NCBI RefSeq assembly: GCF_040436345.1
Contig: NC_133233.1
Coordinates: forward strand, 10,187,381-10,251,380
Direction: 5' to 3'
DNA from: Pagrus major
Lineage: Eukaryota > Chordata > Actinopteri > Spariformes > Sparidae
Length of the DNA: 64,000 nucleotides
Positions 43,903-55,780 of the stretch are shown here, piece after piece. The position numbers and the translations under genes were made by a program. Under the pieces are notes generated by a model. That model saw nothing but the letters and a program-made list of their open reading frames with translations. It did not search any database and was not told the DNA's origin. Position 1 is the first letter of the stretch; every line of letters starts with the position of its first letter.

Positions 43903-44083
43903 ATGGCATCACCAACCCCTCTATCCAAGGCCAACACCACCTTCTCGCTGGCTTTGCTCAAAAAGCTGAGTGATAACGACAAGACCGCAAATGTCTTCTA
44001 CTCCCCTTTCAGCATCTCTTCAGCCCTGGCTATGGTGATGCTGGGAGCCAGAGGCAACACAGCCACACAGATGTCAGAGGTAC

Positions 44084-44129
<46 letters not shown>

Positions 44130-47100
44130 TGATATAAATGTCTCTGGTACCATTTAAAGCAACACTGAAGAGGTTAAAATATACAGAAATGAAGGGCAGA
44201 AAGTAGTACTGCAGGCCCTCATTCAGTATGAATCACCAGATTTTTCTTTCAGTATCAGCAAGAATGACAAAGTCTGTCCTGTTCAGACTCTGACTAAGTT
44301 TTATGGGGGGCAGCTGTGTGTGGTGTTACTATAGAAACGTTATATATAACATGGAAGTGTAAAGGCAATAAAGATCTAGGTAAAGTCATTTGTGCACCTT
44401 ATCAGTTCCCAGTCTGTGCAGTCTATTAAGAAATATGAGGACAAGCAAGAAAAAAAGCAGTACAATGCTTTAAGGACATAAAATAAGATAATTATGCATA
44501 TGCAGTAGTATTTATAATGTTTAATGGTAACAATAATTAAGTTACAGGTTTATACTCTTATAGCGCTCAGTGAAATCACTCTTCAGTTTAGCAGACTGTA
44601 TACTCAGTAGAGATAGTTGGAATGAAGGTCGAAATTAACATGGTGTGAAAAACAAACATTTACTGCCTTTTTTCCTGAATGATTGCTAAAACAAAGACAC
44701 ACCCAGATAGTTCAGGTTGGTTGAAGTGTGAGTATGTCAAAGAGGCAGGGCCTCACACTAAATCCAACGTGTTTCTTAGGAAACTTCTTTGGAAGCGATT
44801 ACTATTACCACAAACTGCTTAAAGCAGTATATCTGTAAATACTGTAAATATCTGTAATATCTAATACTTGGAGTGGTCATTGAACACTTGAGATTGTCTA
44901 CTTTATTATTTCATTTTTTTGTCTACTTTATTATTTTATTTTATTGTCTACTTTACTATTTTATTTATATCTTTATCTTTATCTCTTGTTTCCATTCATG
45001 CTATATTTCTATTTCTACTTTGCACGGAGCATCTGGAAAAAAAACAATTTCCCCCCGGGGATTAATGAAGTGTTCTGATTCTGATTCTAATTGAATTGGT
45101 TGAAAAGCAAGCTGACAGTTAGTATTGATAAGTTATTCACAGCATGTGCAGGTTGATTTTCATAATGATGCTTTATGTTAAGACAGAGTGCAAAAAATAG
45201 CAGCTATTACCAGTCATTTTTGTATTTTCTTCTTTTTATGCCCTTCTTTAATCAGATGCAATAACAGCAGTATTATTACCTGGCTATTTGACAGGGTCAG
45301 GGACAAAGTTGGTGTTTTATATATATACAGTGGCATGCAGTGCCTTTCATGACAGTGCATTGGTTATAACAAGCAGGTGTGACACAACCTCTCTTGTGTA
45401 AAGGCTGGGTTTGTTCCAGAAAGTGGTAAAATTGTTGCAGAAGCGTTCAGCTTTGAGTCAGATGACTGCAGTTAAACTGCACCTGAGCTGTACCAATAAC
45501 CAAAGTAGGGGGAGGCAGCAGAGGGAATGGGTCATGGATCCATGATCGTTTTAAAGTTGAGTCTATGATAAACTTACTATACTGTGTAAGTTACCAGACA
45601 CAGTTTCTGTTAAATTACACAGTAAGAGGGACACACCCAGCTACACCAGCAGTATCACAAAGACAAAAATCCACACCATTGTATTTTTCTAAGACGTTGT
45701 TCTGATTGTGTGGGTCAAACATAACAGAGTGATCCTGCTTGTGTCATGAGTTGTGACGATAGAACTGTGTGAATGCATGTCTTTGTGAGCAAGGGTAGGT
45801 GTGTGATTGTGCGCACATGAAAGAGCTCAGCGGTGACAGTAACATATGGCTGCTGTGAGGATTTTTTAGCAGCCAGTTACCAGAAAGTCCAGCTGCGTGA
45901 ACTGCTTTCTTTTAACTTGTTCTTTAACCAACTGGCCAACAGATACCACAGTCTGTTGATGGGAATGAGAAATGTGCATGTGTAGGAATCACTGGTGTAG
46001 ACAATGCAGGCTCACAATCAATGCTCTAATTTATCAAAAAGGTGCAACAACAAAATGCCTTTATAAAACATTATATGCCACATAAATCAGTTACCTGCAA
46101 TGGATTCTTTTGGGAAGGGAAATCTCAAAGAGCCACTTACCAGCAGCTGGAAATCTTGTTTGCTCAAGTCCATAGGTTAAAGTTCTTACCTTGATCCAGC
46201 AACTTAGAAGCATATGCAGGGTGTGGTGGATACACCCTGACAACATTGTTGGTTGTGGTTACTCTTCAGCTCCTCACCATCACGCAGAGAGAAATGTGAC
46301 AAAGAGCCATGACTGAAGATGCCAACGCAATTACTCTCACCAGTTTTCCATTCAGTATAATTCAGCAGCTGTAGGAAGGAAAGTTATAAATTCACAAGTG
46401 ATTACTTTCAGTTTGGTGATGGTCTTTGGACTTAATACAAACCATGTATTGTAATATTATATGTCACTACAATCATCATCTCTGTCTGTCGTGTAGCTAT
46501 TGATGGGTTTGTCCCACAATTCTATTTTACTGAACAAAACTATGATTTTACGCACTTCTCTCAGATCAGCATTCAAATTGCCTTGATTCTGATCCATCTT
46601 CCAAATCTAAGGGTACTATACTGTATGAGGCCTGCAGAATATGACTCAACCCACACATCACCGCTAGGATGACTTCATACTTCATGTATACAACCAGAGA
46701 CACATGATGTCTAACTTGACAGGTAACACTCCCAGTTGTACCCTTAGGTCCTCTGCTTCACTGAGGCAGAGAAGGTGCAGCATGCAGGACCACAAGAGAT
46801 GCAGATGTTGCAGCAAGTCCAGTCCAAAATACCACAGCACCTGCTGAAGATGGTAACAAAGCCACTAGTACAGGAGTGATGAATTAACTGAAGGCATTTT
46901 TACTAACTATCTGGGTCTGCTTGGGTGGTGTCATCTTGTGAGGAGATCCTTAGAGACAAAGAGCCACTGCTTCCAGGGAGAATTTCACACTCGTTTTCAC
47001 TGTTGCTGATCTTTAATCTGCTGCTGTCCTCCTGGACTGAATATGGAGAAAAAAACAGCAATGCAAGAGAGCAGCCTGAGTTATATGCTGTTTTCTGAAT

Positions 47101-50100
47101 GGTAAATGTGTGTGTCCAACAACTCAAAAAACCCATGGTGATACATATTACACATGAATGTAGCCCTGGCTTTTCTTTTTATGGTTTCTTCCTGGTGTGC
47201 TTTTATCTCTTAAAAGCAGCTGCTGGAAACATCAGTGTGATTAGACTCAACTGTCAAAAGTTTGAAATTATGACAACAAAATGCCTTAATGACAAGAGAG
47301 TACACACATAATGCTGTTTCCTTTTGTATATATGCTTTATACCAGGGTATTACTCTGATAACACTCTTGTATGTGGATAATGCCAAATCTTGCAAATGTC
47401 ATTATGGCTGTCGGCAGATGATAATGGTTTATGTTTTGCTGATGCCAAAGCATCCTGAATTCTGTTTTTCAAGATGACAGTGTAAATAACAACATGGTGG
47501 AGGGTTGGCATGTGTCTTCATCTGAGTGTTTCTGGACATGCTGGTCAAAGCTTGTGAAGGCGTTTCCATGGGTTCTTTAAAGTTGGTGTTCAAGGTGTTA
47601 AAGTGGTCCCTCTACTTTTTCCATGTGTAACCCTAACCCCTTTTTCATTTTTACAGTCTTTGTTGGGATGCTGGGCAATTTGTACAGTATATGAAGAGAA
47701 ATGGTTACTGAAAACCTGTAACTTAAAGGGACAGTTCACCCCAACATCAAAAATGCATATTCTTCCTCTCCGTCTAGATTGTTTTGGTCTGATTTGATGA
47801 GTTTTGTAACTAGATGGTAATCAGCAGTGGTTGTCAAAACAGTAATGTCTCATACCAGAAACCATGACCTGTTTACTCAAGATGACCCACAGACCCCATA
47901 GATGGATAAATAGCACAACAGGTAAAAGGAAAAAGCTGTATTTTTGATTTTGGCGTGAACTGTCCCTTTAGGTATCTTAGGTGAGTGACTTGAGTGACCC
48001 ACAATCATTCAACATAGTGTATACAAATGCATAGCATGGAGCACCAAAGTCAACAATCTACAAATAAAACCTTGCTAGTTTTGTAGTCTCATCTCTTAAT
48101 AGGCAAAATGATCGCCACGCTGGTCTAATAAACTGTTTATAACAGACTGGTGTGTTTCTTTCTCAGTGCATCTATTTAACCCTTGACTTCTTCATCCACA
48201 GTGCCTGAAAACCCATGATGTTCAGGATGATGTCCACCGCAGTTTTGCACAGCTGCTGGGCGAACTCAACAAGGCAGACGCTCCGTATTCCCTCAGTGTG
48301 GCCAACAGACTGTACGGGGAGCAGTCATACCAGTTTGTTGAGGTGTGTGTATTTTATCTTCATGAGTAGGTGTGGTTGTGTTAACATATTTCTAGGCCGG
48401 AGTGAATGAGATACATAGACAAGAATATTTGAGCTGAAGGAATGATGAATGAGTGAGTCGGCAGCAGGCCAATATAGATGCAAGGAAAGTAGTGGTTGTG
48501 AAAATATTCTAGCTGTAATGACCTTTAATTCTACTTACTAAATAAACTTACTAACTAATAAATGATTTATTGTTTTGGGCGATCACAATCAGTAAATGTG
48601 TTGTTGATGGTTCCAGCATTTCTTAGGAGACACCAGGAAGCACTACAACGCAGAGCTGGAGTCTGTTGACTTCATAACCAGCTTTGAGGCGGCAAGGCTC
48701 AACATAAACACCTGGGTGGAGGATAAGACACAAGGTGGTTCATACACATTAACATACACACCTATCAATATGTTAATAGACACTCATGTCTCCTTCATCC
48801 AATGCAATTATTATAACACCGGTCAAACATTGTAAACTGATATTTCACTGGAGGAGCACCATATTAATGTTAAGCACACTCAGTAATGTCAGTCTCATTT
48901 TTGATTGAACTTCATTCTATGTCAGGGAAACATGGCAATTGAGTGTACCATTTTTCAACACATTACATGCTTTCAGTTGAGTGAAATCATATCATATATT
49001 GTTTCATTTTGTCTTCTAGGTAAAATTAGGGATTTGCTGGCCCAGGGTGTGTTGGACAGCATGACCAGGCTGGTGCTGGTCAATGCCATCTACTTCAAAG
49101 GCAACTGGAACAAAAAGTTTAAGGAGGATGCCACACATGATGCTAAGTTTAGAATCAACAAGGTAACACTGCTCAAAGAAAACATTAAGTATGGTTACAG
49201 TGATTGACAAAAGTCAGTTAAAGTTAGAAAATATGGAGTTTTAAAATTATTGTATAGCATAGCATATACCATTTAGTCAGCTTTGAACTGGTCAACAAAA
49301 CCCTGAATCTGCATTAAGTGATTTGTAGTTAGTGCCGTCAGACAGAAAAAACCCAGAAACACTGAAAAACAAACTTAACAGCAAGCCTCCATACTGTGTC
49401 AGCTTTTCAAGTTGTTATGGGGAACTTGTTAGTGAACAACTAGCAACCTGCACACTGCAAGATGTAGGGCAACCTGGCCGTGCCATGACAGTGTTTTCAC
49501 TCCTCACTTAATGAATCTAAGTCCAGGTTTCACCAATATCCTACAAAGTCACCTGCGCTTACCTTTTGAAAGTCACCTGGGTCTTAGCTTTTGATTAAAT
49601 TTTCACCTTTCTTCATTTCTTTTTCAGCTCACCACCATTTCTCACCGACTGGATAATTTGTAGTGAGTTTTGTTGTATACAAGACTTCAACTGGTGTTTT
49701 GTATTTTTCTGTTTGATTACAGAATGACACCAAACCAGTGAAGATGATGCACCAGAAAACTAAGTTCCCTTTAACCTTCATCCCTGAAGCCAACTGCCAG
49801 GTAATCAAGCTATTCAGTTAATTAATCCATTACTGCAGTATGTCAGCTAATATTTCTGTCAGTCCATCAACCAACTGGGACCATTGAACCAATCATATAT
49901 TCCCCTTGTTAATGAGGTGACTTAAAGTTACCTTAATCATGAAGCTATCACTTAACAAGGGTTTTTATTGTTGCATGTGATCCAATACATTATCTTGTTA
50001 AAACAAAGGATAACCAAACAGTTGACCTGTATATGCTGTATATTTGCTGTAATGTCCTAAACCTGTTGAACAGATCCTAGAGATGCCATACAAAGGAAAG

Positions 50101-50187
50101 GAGCTCAGCATGCTCATCTTTCTACCCAATGACATGGAGGACAGTACAACAGGTCTGGAGAAGGTAGGAACACCCCCACCCCCCTCT

Positions 50188-50268
<81 letters not shown>

Positions 50269-50900
50269 TACTTGTACACATATAGAAAACACACAAGACA
50301 CAGACAAACTGATTGATTTTATGTCCACCCCCAGCTGGAGAAGGAGCTTACCTATGAGAACTTTGTGGAGTGGACTCGTCCAGACATGATGGATGAAATT
50401 GAGGTCCAGGTGGGGCTGCCCCGGTTCAAGATGGAGGAGAAATATGACATGAAGAGTCTCCTGATCAGCATGGGCATGGTGGATGCTTTTGATATTGCAA
50501 TGAGTGACTTCTCTGGTAGGACCACATCAGACATATTCATTAAAATGTAAAAAGATATCAGTATAGAACAGATGTTCTTCCAAATCAATATGCTCTGCGT
50601 TTCTATGGTGTAGGGTGAGCCCAGGCATTATATTTATTTAAAATATTCTTTAATCCACCTCTTCTGCTAACAGGTATGTCACCCGCCAATGACCTGGTCC
50701 TGTCAAAAGTCGTCCACAAGGCCTTTGTGGAGGTCAACGAAGAGGGAACTGAGGCTGCTGCAGCCACTGCCGCCATCATGATGCTGCGCTGTGCCATGCG
50801 TCCACCCACCTTCATCGCAGACCACCCCTTCCTCTTCTTCATCAGGCATAACCCCTCCATGAGCATTCTCTTTGCTGGCCGATACTGCTCCCCTGAGTGA
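43903..50900 (+). CDS. serpinb1l: Serpin B1-like protein, gene 4, complete
   Basis: Nine coding exons splice in phase to 419 aa: 43903-44079, 46748-46852 (CD loop, 35 codons), 48202-48342, 48617-48734, 49020-49162, 49723-49800, 50074-50163, 50335-50515, 50674-50900. Skipping the CD exon gives 384 aa. The start [14 protein letters not shown] follows acceptor [30 protein letters not shown], hinge [10 protein letters not shown] and [13 protein letters not shown] are intact and no signal peptide is seen, as expected for a cytosolic clade B inhibitor. By equal-length alignment to human SERPINB1 the loop has Arg at P1 and Cys at P1' (MMLR|CAMR), so a trypsin-like protease target is likely. A polyadenylation signal is not obvious: AATAAA occurs at 51715 (inside a transposon) and 52620. 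Its last three exons are duplicated as gene 5. Confidence 0.93.
44086..44122. repeat. (CA)n microsatellite behind gene 4 exon 2
   Basis: CA run beginning a few bases after the donor GTACAA, matching positions in gene 1 and the orphan exon. Confidence 0.95.
44870..45095 (+). mobile_element. LINE 3'-tail type repeat
   Basis: T-rich ATTTTATT repeats lead to GCACGGAGCATCTGG, then CCCCCCGGGGATTAATGAAG and a GATTCT tail. This matches common fish LINE tails (Rex-like, from memory). It lies in gene 4 intron 2. Confidence 0.5.
45100..46740 (+). other. Gene 4 intron 2, no further feature seen
   Basis: Single-copy-looking AT-rich intron. I found no second CD-loop-like exon (no GTCCTCTGCTTCACTGAG match before 46748) and no transposon ends. 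Confidence 0.5.
47725..47969. mobile_element. MITE with AAAGGGACAGTTCAC ends
   Basis: The left end AAAGGGACAGTTCACCCCAA and right end GTGAACTGTCCCTTT are inverted repeats around about 215 bases of AT-rich DNA. This is a well-known fish MITE terminus. Inserted in gene 4 intron 3. Sequence at 20740-20820 shares its inner text (GATGGATGAATAGCACTACAGG) and is probably a relic of the same family. Confidence 0.75.
50192..50263. repeat. (CA)n microsatellite behind gene 4 exon 8
   Basis: Long CA run about 30 bases after the exon 8 donor; duplicated with gene 5 at 54771-54844. Confidence 0.95.
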
Positions 50901-51457
50901 GCACTGTATGTATCACAAGAAAAATGCTGAGAGGATCACTACTCTAGAGTTCCCTATAGCTAGTCACACCCTGAGTCTCCATCCTATATTTTCAAAACCA
51001 GAAAGATGTGTGATTTTCTGAACTTTGGCTTCTTGTCTGCATCACTTCTTATGAGTGATTCTGTGTTTATCCTGTGCCTTCTTGAACATAGCGTTCTTGC
51101 AATGTTGATCTTTTGCACATAATCTCATCCTGAGGATATGGTTTACTTCATGTCTGTAATGCATGTATGGCCCTATTTGCTGCACCCTCATACCCTACCC
51201 TAGTTTAACTATATCATTAAATTCTGGTATGTCTTATCTTATACCTCATAGCCTATGAGAGAATTTGCCTTTATTACATGTCTATTATGCCTGTTTTTTC
51301 AACTACCAGCACAGATGTTGACTGTAATTTTATACCATATAAACATGTGATGGGTGCAAGATTCTCTGCACTTTTCATCTTTTATATATTCAGTTAACCA
51401 AAGAAGATAATGTGATAAAATCACATTGTCAGATAGATATGTCCTTGAGGATTATTA

Positions 51458-52500
51458 CAGTTTTTCTCAGTTGCTTTGGTGCTTTTCTCAGATCAGAATG
51501 AAAATTCTCATAACTATTAGTTCAACCTCCACAACATTTAGTCATGTGTGCACATCATAGTAGCAATTTCTCCTTCCTCTGAACAAATTGCAAATGCTTT
51601 TGGACATGTATCAGTTGCTTTCATACAATTCTCTGCTGTTTTATAACATTATCATTTGCTTATGTCATGTCAGTCAAAATGAACTATACTTATGGATGCT
51701 GAATAGTCATTCCCAATAAAACTAATAGTCTTCATTTCATTGCTTGAGTCATTACATACAAAATTGTTGAACTAGTTATCAATTTCTGTCAAGCAAATTT
51801 TATACCTTTCTTTATCATTTTTTCCTGGAAATGTCTCCTAAATTGAACAATTGCTCTCAGGTGAACTTCAGCTTTCACTCACGAGGAGGTGTGTGAAGTA
51901 TTAGTTGTAACCAATGACAAGCCACTTGTTCACAGTCACTCAGGGATGAATCCCATGAACCTTCACTTGGCAAGCATATATGAACCGAGCAGGACATAGT
52001 GTGTACCATTTCTACAATTCTGTGACACAGAAATGGAAGGTCAGCATCGTGGAAGAGGGTTGAGGATGCGGGGAGGAAGGGGAAGGGGACAAAACAGGGG
52101 AAGAGGGAGAAGAGGCCAAATACATAGGCAGATTCCTAATGAAATTAGGGCTACAGTTGTGGACCATGTTGTCAATCACGGCCTCACAATGGCAACGGCC
52201 TCACAATTGCATTGGAAAACACTGAGATAAACTGTCATAATGAAAACATGACAAAGCCATTTGACTACCTTGTTCATAAACGATGGTGTCAAGACTTCTC
52301 ATTTTGATGACACTGGCAGTTTCATTGACATGAATACTTGCTTTTGAGGAATGGACTATCCATTTTGAGCAAGTGACGTGCTTTTGCAGGTTATCCACTA
52401 GGTTTTGCAGTTTGCACTAATTGTTTTGAGAAATGCACTAACTGCTGTGCAAATGTTAATAGTGATGTGAGAAAAGCACCAAAGCGACTGAGAAAAACTG
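51458..52500 (+). mobile_element. Internally deleted Tc1/IS630-like element behind gene 4
   Basis: Inverted ends of about 36 bases (CAGTTTTTCTCAG, then GCTTTGGTGCTTTTCTCA, with one mismatch in the linking bases) bound 1043 bp, flanked by TA at 51456-51457 and 52501-52502. The paralogous flank of gene 5 (56716-56725) has ATTATTAACACTACAATC without the insert. Inside, 52033-52230 encodes a remnant of the transposase N-terminus: an Arg-Gly-rich stretch, then EIRATVVDHVVNHGLTM. No catalytic domain remains, so it would need enzyme in trans. The termini share CAGTTTTTCTC with the larger element in gene 3. Confidence 0.88.
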
Positions 52501-52732
52501 TAAAACTACAATCAAGCAAAGTGCAAAAGTACTATCATGCATTTAGTTCATATAGAACATATAACAAGATCTTTGAAGTTTTAACTGATATTTTCATGAG
52601 TTTATGCTTTTACATATTGAATAAACATGAGTGGTTTGCAAATACTGTTTGTCACATTTTATTTTTTCAACTATTCCTTTAATTGACATTTTCTCCGATC
52701 TGGTTACGTGTGTAAATGTATTACCTGCAGTT

Positions 52733-54316
52733 GAAAGTGCTGAGGATGAACAAAATGTCCAATTTACAATGGTGACTTCAACTGGGAAGACTGCACCAGG
52801 GAAAGATGAAATATGCTATATCATTTTGAAAAATGTAAGTATAGAGTGACTAAAAAAGTTGCTGATGGTATTTAATAAAGTGCGGGAAGAAAGAAGAATC
52901 CCAGGGAGATGGAGGCAATAATTATTCCAATAAGGAAACATGGGAAGGATGATAATAAACCAGAAAACTACAGGCCTATTGCTTTGATGTCACATATATG
53001 TCAATTGGTGGAGTGTATGGTCAATGAGAGGTTAACATATTTCTTGGAGAAGAGGTTTATAGATTATAAACTTTCTAAATGCAAGATCCATCCAGGTTAA
53101 AATAGGATTAGAACGGTCAAATAAACATGTTGTAGAGATTGGAACACCTCAGGGGAGTGTTAGAAGTCACACCTTGTTTTCTGTGATGATAAATGATTTG
53201 TAAATTTGCCAATGGATATAGGAAAATCGCTGTTTGCAGATGATGGGGCTCTGTGGAAAAGAGGGAGAAATATGGAACATAGTTAAAAAATATACAAGAT
53301 GGGATTCAGCATGTTGAAATGTGGGGCACAAAATGGGGATTTAAGAAAACAAAAGTTCTTTACAGGGAAGAAAATCAGGGAAGGTCATAATCTGAAATTG
53401 AATGGAAGTAACTCAGAGAGAGTTAATAGTGTACGATTTTTGGGAATGTATTTTGATCCCAGATTAACATGGAGAGAGCATATTAGAAATGAGGAGGATA
53501 AGTGTAATAAGTGATAAATATTATGAGATGTGTTGCGGGAGTTGAATGGGGAGCTGATACTGCATCACTGAAATATATATACTGTATATATATATGTAGC
53601 TCTGATGAGATCAAGACTAGATTATGGGAGTGTGGTATATCGATCAGCAGCTAAATCTGTGCTTGAGAGAGTGGATGTAATACAGGCTCAGGCTTTGAGA
53701 GTGTGTTTTGGTGCAGTGAGAACATCGCCAGTAAGTGCACTCCAAGTTGAAACAGGAGAAATGCCTTTGAGTCTCCATGAGAAACAGGTCATTGTAAACT
53801 ACTGGATAAGTCTGAGGGGGCACGGAGATAACCACCCAACTAAAAGAGTGTTTCAGGCCAGTTGGGAAAAGAGAACGAAGAAGGAGAAGGAGATGCAGCA
53901 GCAAAATACTTGGGAGTGCATGAAAAGGAGTTTTGTCCAACTGTTGTATGGCCCATTACCCCCATGTGGATACAAGAAAATTTGGTCTTCGATATGAAAA
54001 TACTTCAAATCAAAGCAAGAAATAAAAGTGAAGATCTGGTGAGCGAGTACAAAGATCATGTGCAGATGGATCAAAGGATCCAATAACAGAAAGAGGTTCT
54101 AAGGTTGGAGTTCCCAGTCATGGAAGTGAGATATGCAGACGGACATCAAATTATATAAGTTTATGTACTGTTGATCTGTATACCATTTTTATGGCTCTAG
54201 AATGGGTTGAAGAAAACAAATGGCAAAAGGTCCTAGATTGTAGTGATTCAGTCTCTGCTCTATATAGTCTCACATCAGGTATAGCAAGTAATTGCCAGGA
54301 TTTGCATCACCAGCAC
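52733..54316 (+). mobile_element. LINE fragment, I-type (reverse transcriptase plus RNase H remnants)
   Basis: Pieces in order: PGKDEICY and IIIPIRKHGKDDNKPENYRPIA (52790-53000), typical of the N-terminal reverse transcriptase; GTPQGS-like text and the catalytic LFADDG (53230-53247); LDYGSVVYRSAAKSVLERV and ALQVETGEMPL (53605-53780); then RNase H-like YADGH, FMALEWVEEN and DCSDSVSAL (54130-54270). The middle of the reverse transcriptase between about 53095 and 53140 is deleted and stops are frequent. An RNase H domain behind the reverse transcriptase points to the I superfamily (Nimb-like). No ORF1 or 3' tail is present. It fills the gap between the gene 4 and gene 5 duplicated blocks. Confidence 0.82.
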
Positions 54317-54684
54317 TACACCATCAGTTTATTGCATAACCCCCTCCATCCCATGCAATCCTGATGAACAAAACTTGAGATGAGCTCCATCTGGTGGAAC
54401 ACCACACTATGGTCATGTTGCCTGATCAGTCTGAAGTTTTAGCTCATCTATTTCATAGTATGCTGGAGTTTTGGCCCCTTGATTAGAAAGTGTGGTCTGA
54501 TGACTCACTTCTTCCAAAGTTACCATGGTAATCCTGGGTCAAATTAATCTCTCTTCTATCTGTTTGACAAATATAAATGGTGTGGTAAATAAACTTGGTG
54601 TCTTTTCTAATTGGCCTCTTTTGCCAATTATTTTCTGTGATTGGAATCACAGCTAATGAGCATTTTATTTTCTGAATTACAAAA
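54317..54684 (+). repeat. Copy of gene 3 intron 5 sequence (33070-33437)
   Basis: 368 bases match 33070-33437 with few changes and equal length, from TACACCATCAGTTTATTGC to TTTTCTGAATTACAAAA. There they lie in gene 3 intron 5; here they abut gene 4-type exon 8 sequence. This is a rearrangement joint. Confidence 0.9.
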
Positions 54685-54766
54685 CAGCATGCTCATCTTT
54701 CTACCCAATGACATGGAGGACAGTACAACAGGTCTGGAGAAGGTAGGAACACCCCCACCCCCCTCT

Positions 54767-54847
<81 letters not shown>

Positions 54848-55482
54848 TACTTGTACACATATAGAAAACACACAAGAACCAGACAAACTGATTGATTTTA
54901 TGTCCACCCCCAGCTGGAGAAGAAGCTTACTTATAAGAACTTTGTGAAGTGGACTCGCCCAGACATGATGAATAGAACTGGGGTCCGGGTGGGGCTGCCC
55001 CGGTTCAAGATGGAGGAGAAATATGACATGAAGAGTCTCCTGATCAGCATGGGCATGGTGGATGCTTTTGATATTGCAATGAGTGACTTCTCTGGTAGGA
55101 CCACATCAGACATATTCATAAAAATGTAAAAAGATATCGCTATAGAACTGATGTTCTTCCAAATCAGTGTGCTCTGCGTTTCTATGGTGTAGGGTGAGCC
55201 CAGGCATTATATTTATTTAAAATATTCTTTAATCCATCTCGTCTACTGACAGGCATGTCTCCCGCCAATGACCTGGTCCTGTCAAAAGTCGTCCACAAGG
55301 CCTTTGTGGAGGTCAACGAAGAGGGAACTGAGGCTGCTGCTGCTGCCATTGCCACCTACATGGATTACCGTGGCATGATGTCTTCAGCCACCTTCATCGC
55401 AGACCACCCCTTCCTCTTCTTCATCAGGCATAACCCCTCCATGAGCATTCTCTTTGCTGGCCGATACTGCTCCCCTGAGTGA
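54685..55482 (+). pseudogene. Serpin B1-like 3' fragment (gene 5): part of exon 8, exons 9 and 10
   Basis: It contains the last two thirds of exon 8 (54685-54742, from [12 protein letters not shown]), all of exon 9 (54914-55094) and all of exon 10 (55253-55482). Exons 9 and 10 are in frame with normal acceptors (CCCCAG, CTGACAG) and a normal donor (GTAGGA), ending CSPE and TGA as in gene 4. No exons 2-7 precede it. The loop has hinge [10 protein letters not shown] and is one residue longer than gene 4, with P1 Arg (YR|GM) or Tyr (DY|RG) depending on alignment. Outside the loop, exon 10 is nearly identical to gene 4, while the loop itself is completely different. As a stand-alone gene it is dead; as a terminal cassette for gene 4 transcripts it is still usable in principle. 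Confidence 0.85.
54771..54844. repeat. (CA)n microsatellite behind the exon 8 fragment
   Basis: Duplicate of the CA run at 50192-50263. Confidence 0.95.
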
Positions 55483-55780
55483 GCACTGTATGTATCACAA
55501 GAAAAATGTCGAGAGGATCACTACTCTAGAGTTCGCTATAGCTAGTCACACCCTGAGTCTCCATCCTATATTTTCAAAACCAGAAAGATTTGTGATTTTC
55601 TGAACTTTGGCTTCTTGTCTGCATCACTTCTTATGAGTGATTCTGTGTTTATCCTGTGCCTTCTTGAACATAACATTCTTGCACTGTTGATCTTTTGCAC
55701 ATAATCTCATCCTGAGGATATGGTTTACTTCATGTCTGTAATGCATGTATGGCCCTATTTGCTGCACCCTCATACCCTAC

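Noticed and set aside
50114-50328. Cys-Val frames on the minus strand
   Set aside because: Translation of a CA repeat.
54679-54690. AAAACAG at the chimeric joint as a new acceptor for the exon 8 fragment
   Set aside because: Splicing there would enter exon 8 in the wrong phase relative to exon 7, and there is no pyrimidine tract.
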